This document shows, one piece after another, positions 6,655 through 7,606 of a stretch of DNA of 7,606 bases. Below the pieces are notes generated by a model. It was not told the origin of the DNA. It searched no databases and worked only from the letters and a program-made list of their open reading frames with translations. Each line of letters begins with the position of its first letter. Positions within the stretch are counted from its first letter, which is position 1. The stretch covers positions 1-7,606 of the forward strand of contig JALZVB010000132.1 in assembly GCA_023300835.1 (NCBI GenBank). The letters are read 5' to 3'. The translations under genes were made by a program, and so were the position numbers. The DNA is from Saprospiraceae bacterium (GTDB taxonomy: Bacteria; Bacteroidota; Bacteroidia; Chitinophagales; Saprospiraceae).

Positions 6655-7149
6655 ATGAGATACCTTTCGATACTTATTATTGTTTCTGCCACAAGTATTA
6701 TTTTAGCAGGTTGTCACCCAAAACAAAAACAACCTACAGATTGTTTCGATGGTAAAATAACTCAGATACAAATGGAAGATGTCACTTACAATATTTACGG
6801 AAAGCAAATAGTTTCTTGCTGTGAGGACCCCGTTACAGGATTTTATCGGAATGGAATCTGTGCAACTGGACCTGATGACTATGGGACGCATATAGTATGT
6901 GCAAGAATGACAAAGGAATTTCTGAGTTACAGTAAAGCCCAAGGGAACGATTTAGTTACACCACGTCCGCGATATAATTTCCCTGGACTTAATCCAGGAG
7001 ATCATTGGTGCTTATGTATTTCTAGATGGGTAGAAGCGATGAAAGCAGGCGTAGCACCTCCTATTAAGTTAGATGCTACCCATGCCAAGGCACTTGAATA
7101 TGTCCGTCTTCCTGTGCTGGAATTATATGATATAAATAAATTGAACTAA
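6655..7149 (+). CDS. DUF2237 family protein with a lipoprotein signal peptide
   Basis: From the ATG at 6655 the protein has 164 residues and opens with a type II signal peptide: MRYLSILII, a hydrophobic core, then the lipobox L17-A-G-C20. Residues 43-150 match DUF2237, with YGKQIVSCCEDPVTGFYRNG (48-67), TGPDDYGTHIVCA (71-83), GNDL-x-TPRP-x-Y-x-FPGL-x-PGD-x-WCLC (97-121) and the EA-x-x-AGVAPP-x-x-L-x-ATH segment (127-143). The family function is unknown to me. Its conserved cysteines (here 55 or 56, 69, 82, 119 and 121) suggest metal or redox chemistry, which is inference. DUF2237 proteins are usually about 120 residues and cytosolic, so the signal peptide is the odd part. A GTG at 6649 overlaps the purC stop and could serve as an alternative start, adding two residues. 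With the ATG the gap to purC is 2 bases; the next gene starts 7 bases after the TAA. Confidence 0.88.
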   Translation: MRYLSILIIVSATSIILAGCHPKQKQPTDCFDGKITQIQMEDVTYNIYGKQIVSCCEDPVTGFYRNGICATGPDDYGTHIVCARMTKEFLSYSKAQGNDLVTPRPRYNFPGLNPGDHWCLCISRWVEAMKAGVAPPIKLDATHAKALEYVRLPVLELYDINKLN

Positions 7150-7156
7150 AACCACA

Positions 7157-7606
7157 ATGAAGTTCACAGTACAGCAGATTGAATTGGTTGCACCTTCTCA
7201 GAGTGCCCTTAATGCTGGAAAAAAATTATCTATACCTACAAGTTGGAATACGAGACAACTCAGTGAGAGAGCGATGTGGGGCACAATAAATGGATCAGGT
7301 AAAAATCCTTACAAAGTTTCTATTGATATTGAGCAGACCGCTTATAAATGCAGTTGTCCATCTAGACAGTTTCCTTGTAAACATGCCATTGGATTAATGT
7401 TCATGTCAGAGCAAGAAGAACTGCAAGAAACATCTGAGCCAGATTGGGTTATAGAATGGATAGATAAAAGAAGAGCTAAGACCGCTTCATTTGTAGAGAA
7501 AAGTCCTGATGATAAAAAAGAAAAACTAGAAGACGAAAACAATATAGTTGCATTAGAAAAGAAGTTACAAGCTAAAAAGAAACGAGAATCGTTAAGAGAT
7601 CAATCT
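7157..7606 (+). CDS. SWIM zinc-finger protein (3' partial)
   Basis: From the ATG at 7157 the frame stays open through the last base, giving 150 residues with no stop, so the C-terminus is missing. The SWIM signature CxCx(6)CxH is present as C65-S-C67-P-S-R-Q-F-P-C74-K-H76, followed by AIGLMF as in other SWIM proteins. Residues 1-60 carry the usual region preceding the finger (LNAGKKLSIPTSWN, then ERAMWGTINGSGKNPYKVSID). After about residue 85 comes a DWVIEWIDKR segment and then a highly charged Lys/Glu-rich stretch, possibly helical. SWIM fingers bind zinc and are thought to mediate DNA or protein contacts. It lies 7 bases after the DUF2237 gene and is probably cotranscribed. In many bacteria, SWIM genes of this form precede AAA (MoxR-type) and VWA-domain genes; whether that holds here cannot be seen. 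Confidence 0.85.
   Translation, partial: MKFTVQQIELVAPSQSALNAGKKLSIPTSWNTRQLSERAMWGTINGSGKNPYKVSIDIEQTAYKCSCPSRQFPCKHAIGLMFMSEQEELQETSEPDWVIEWIDKRRAKTASFVEKSPDDKKEKLEDENNIVALEKKLQAKKKRESLRDQS

Noticed and set aside
6373..6942. Leftward frames opposite purC and the DUF2237 gene
   Set aside because: Both overlap conserved protein families on the plus strand and show no family motif.
7342..7542. Leftward 66-codon frame near the right end
   Set aside because: It is antisense to the SWIM gene, whose zinc-binding motif and family-like flanks are on the plus strand; its Ser-rich translation is a by-product of the charged tail.

Overview
The window looks like chromosomal DNA from a member of the Bacteroidota, probably a Saprospiria- or Cytophagia-like environmental lineage. 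The evidence is AT-rich coding, weak Shine-Dalgarno signals, a giant DUF11/SdrD-type surface protein ending in a type IX secretion system (T9SS) type A sorting domain, and a Bacteroidota-type PurC. The lineage below phylum is an inference.

Layout. (1) Positions 1-3990 (+) hold the C-terminal 1329 codons of a very large secreted protein whose N-terminus lies off the left edge. It has six DUF11-type beta-sandwich repeats joined by Asp-rich linkers, two SdrD-B-like domains, a fibronectin-like region and a T9SS C-terminal domain. (2) Positions 3991-4204 are intergenic: a strong, apparently bidirectional terminator, a second small stem-loop, and palindromic motifs resembling a degenerate intergenic repeat (REP-like) element. 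(3) Positions 4205-5580 (-) are a compact three-gene sulfur cluster, read from right to left: a half-size YeeE/YedE membrane protein, a DUF6691 half-size YeeE partner, and a single-domain rhodanese. Together they suggest uptake and handling of thiosulfate or another sulfane-sulfur compound. (4) Positions 5581-5704 form a divergent intergenic region with two perfect inverted repeats. (5) Positions 5705-7606 (+) are a tightly packed run: purC (SAICAR synthase), a DUF2237 protein that unusually carries a lipoprotein signal peptide, and the start of a SWIM zinc-finger gene that runs off the right edge.

Working together. The sulfur genes face away from purC and probably have their own promoter. 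purC, the DUF2237 lipoprotein gene and the SWIM gene have spacings of 2 and 7 bases and are probably cotranscribed, although no shared pathway is obvious. No mobile element, tRNA, rRNA or CRISPR was seen. The most open-ended parts are the lipidated DUF2237 protein and the truncated SWIM gene, which may be the first gene of a larger AAA/VWA-type cluster outside the window.
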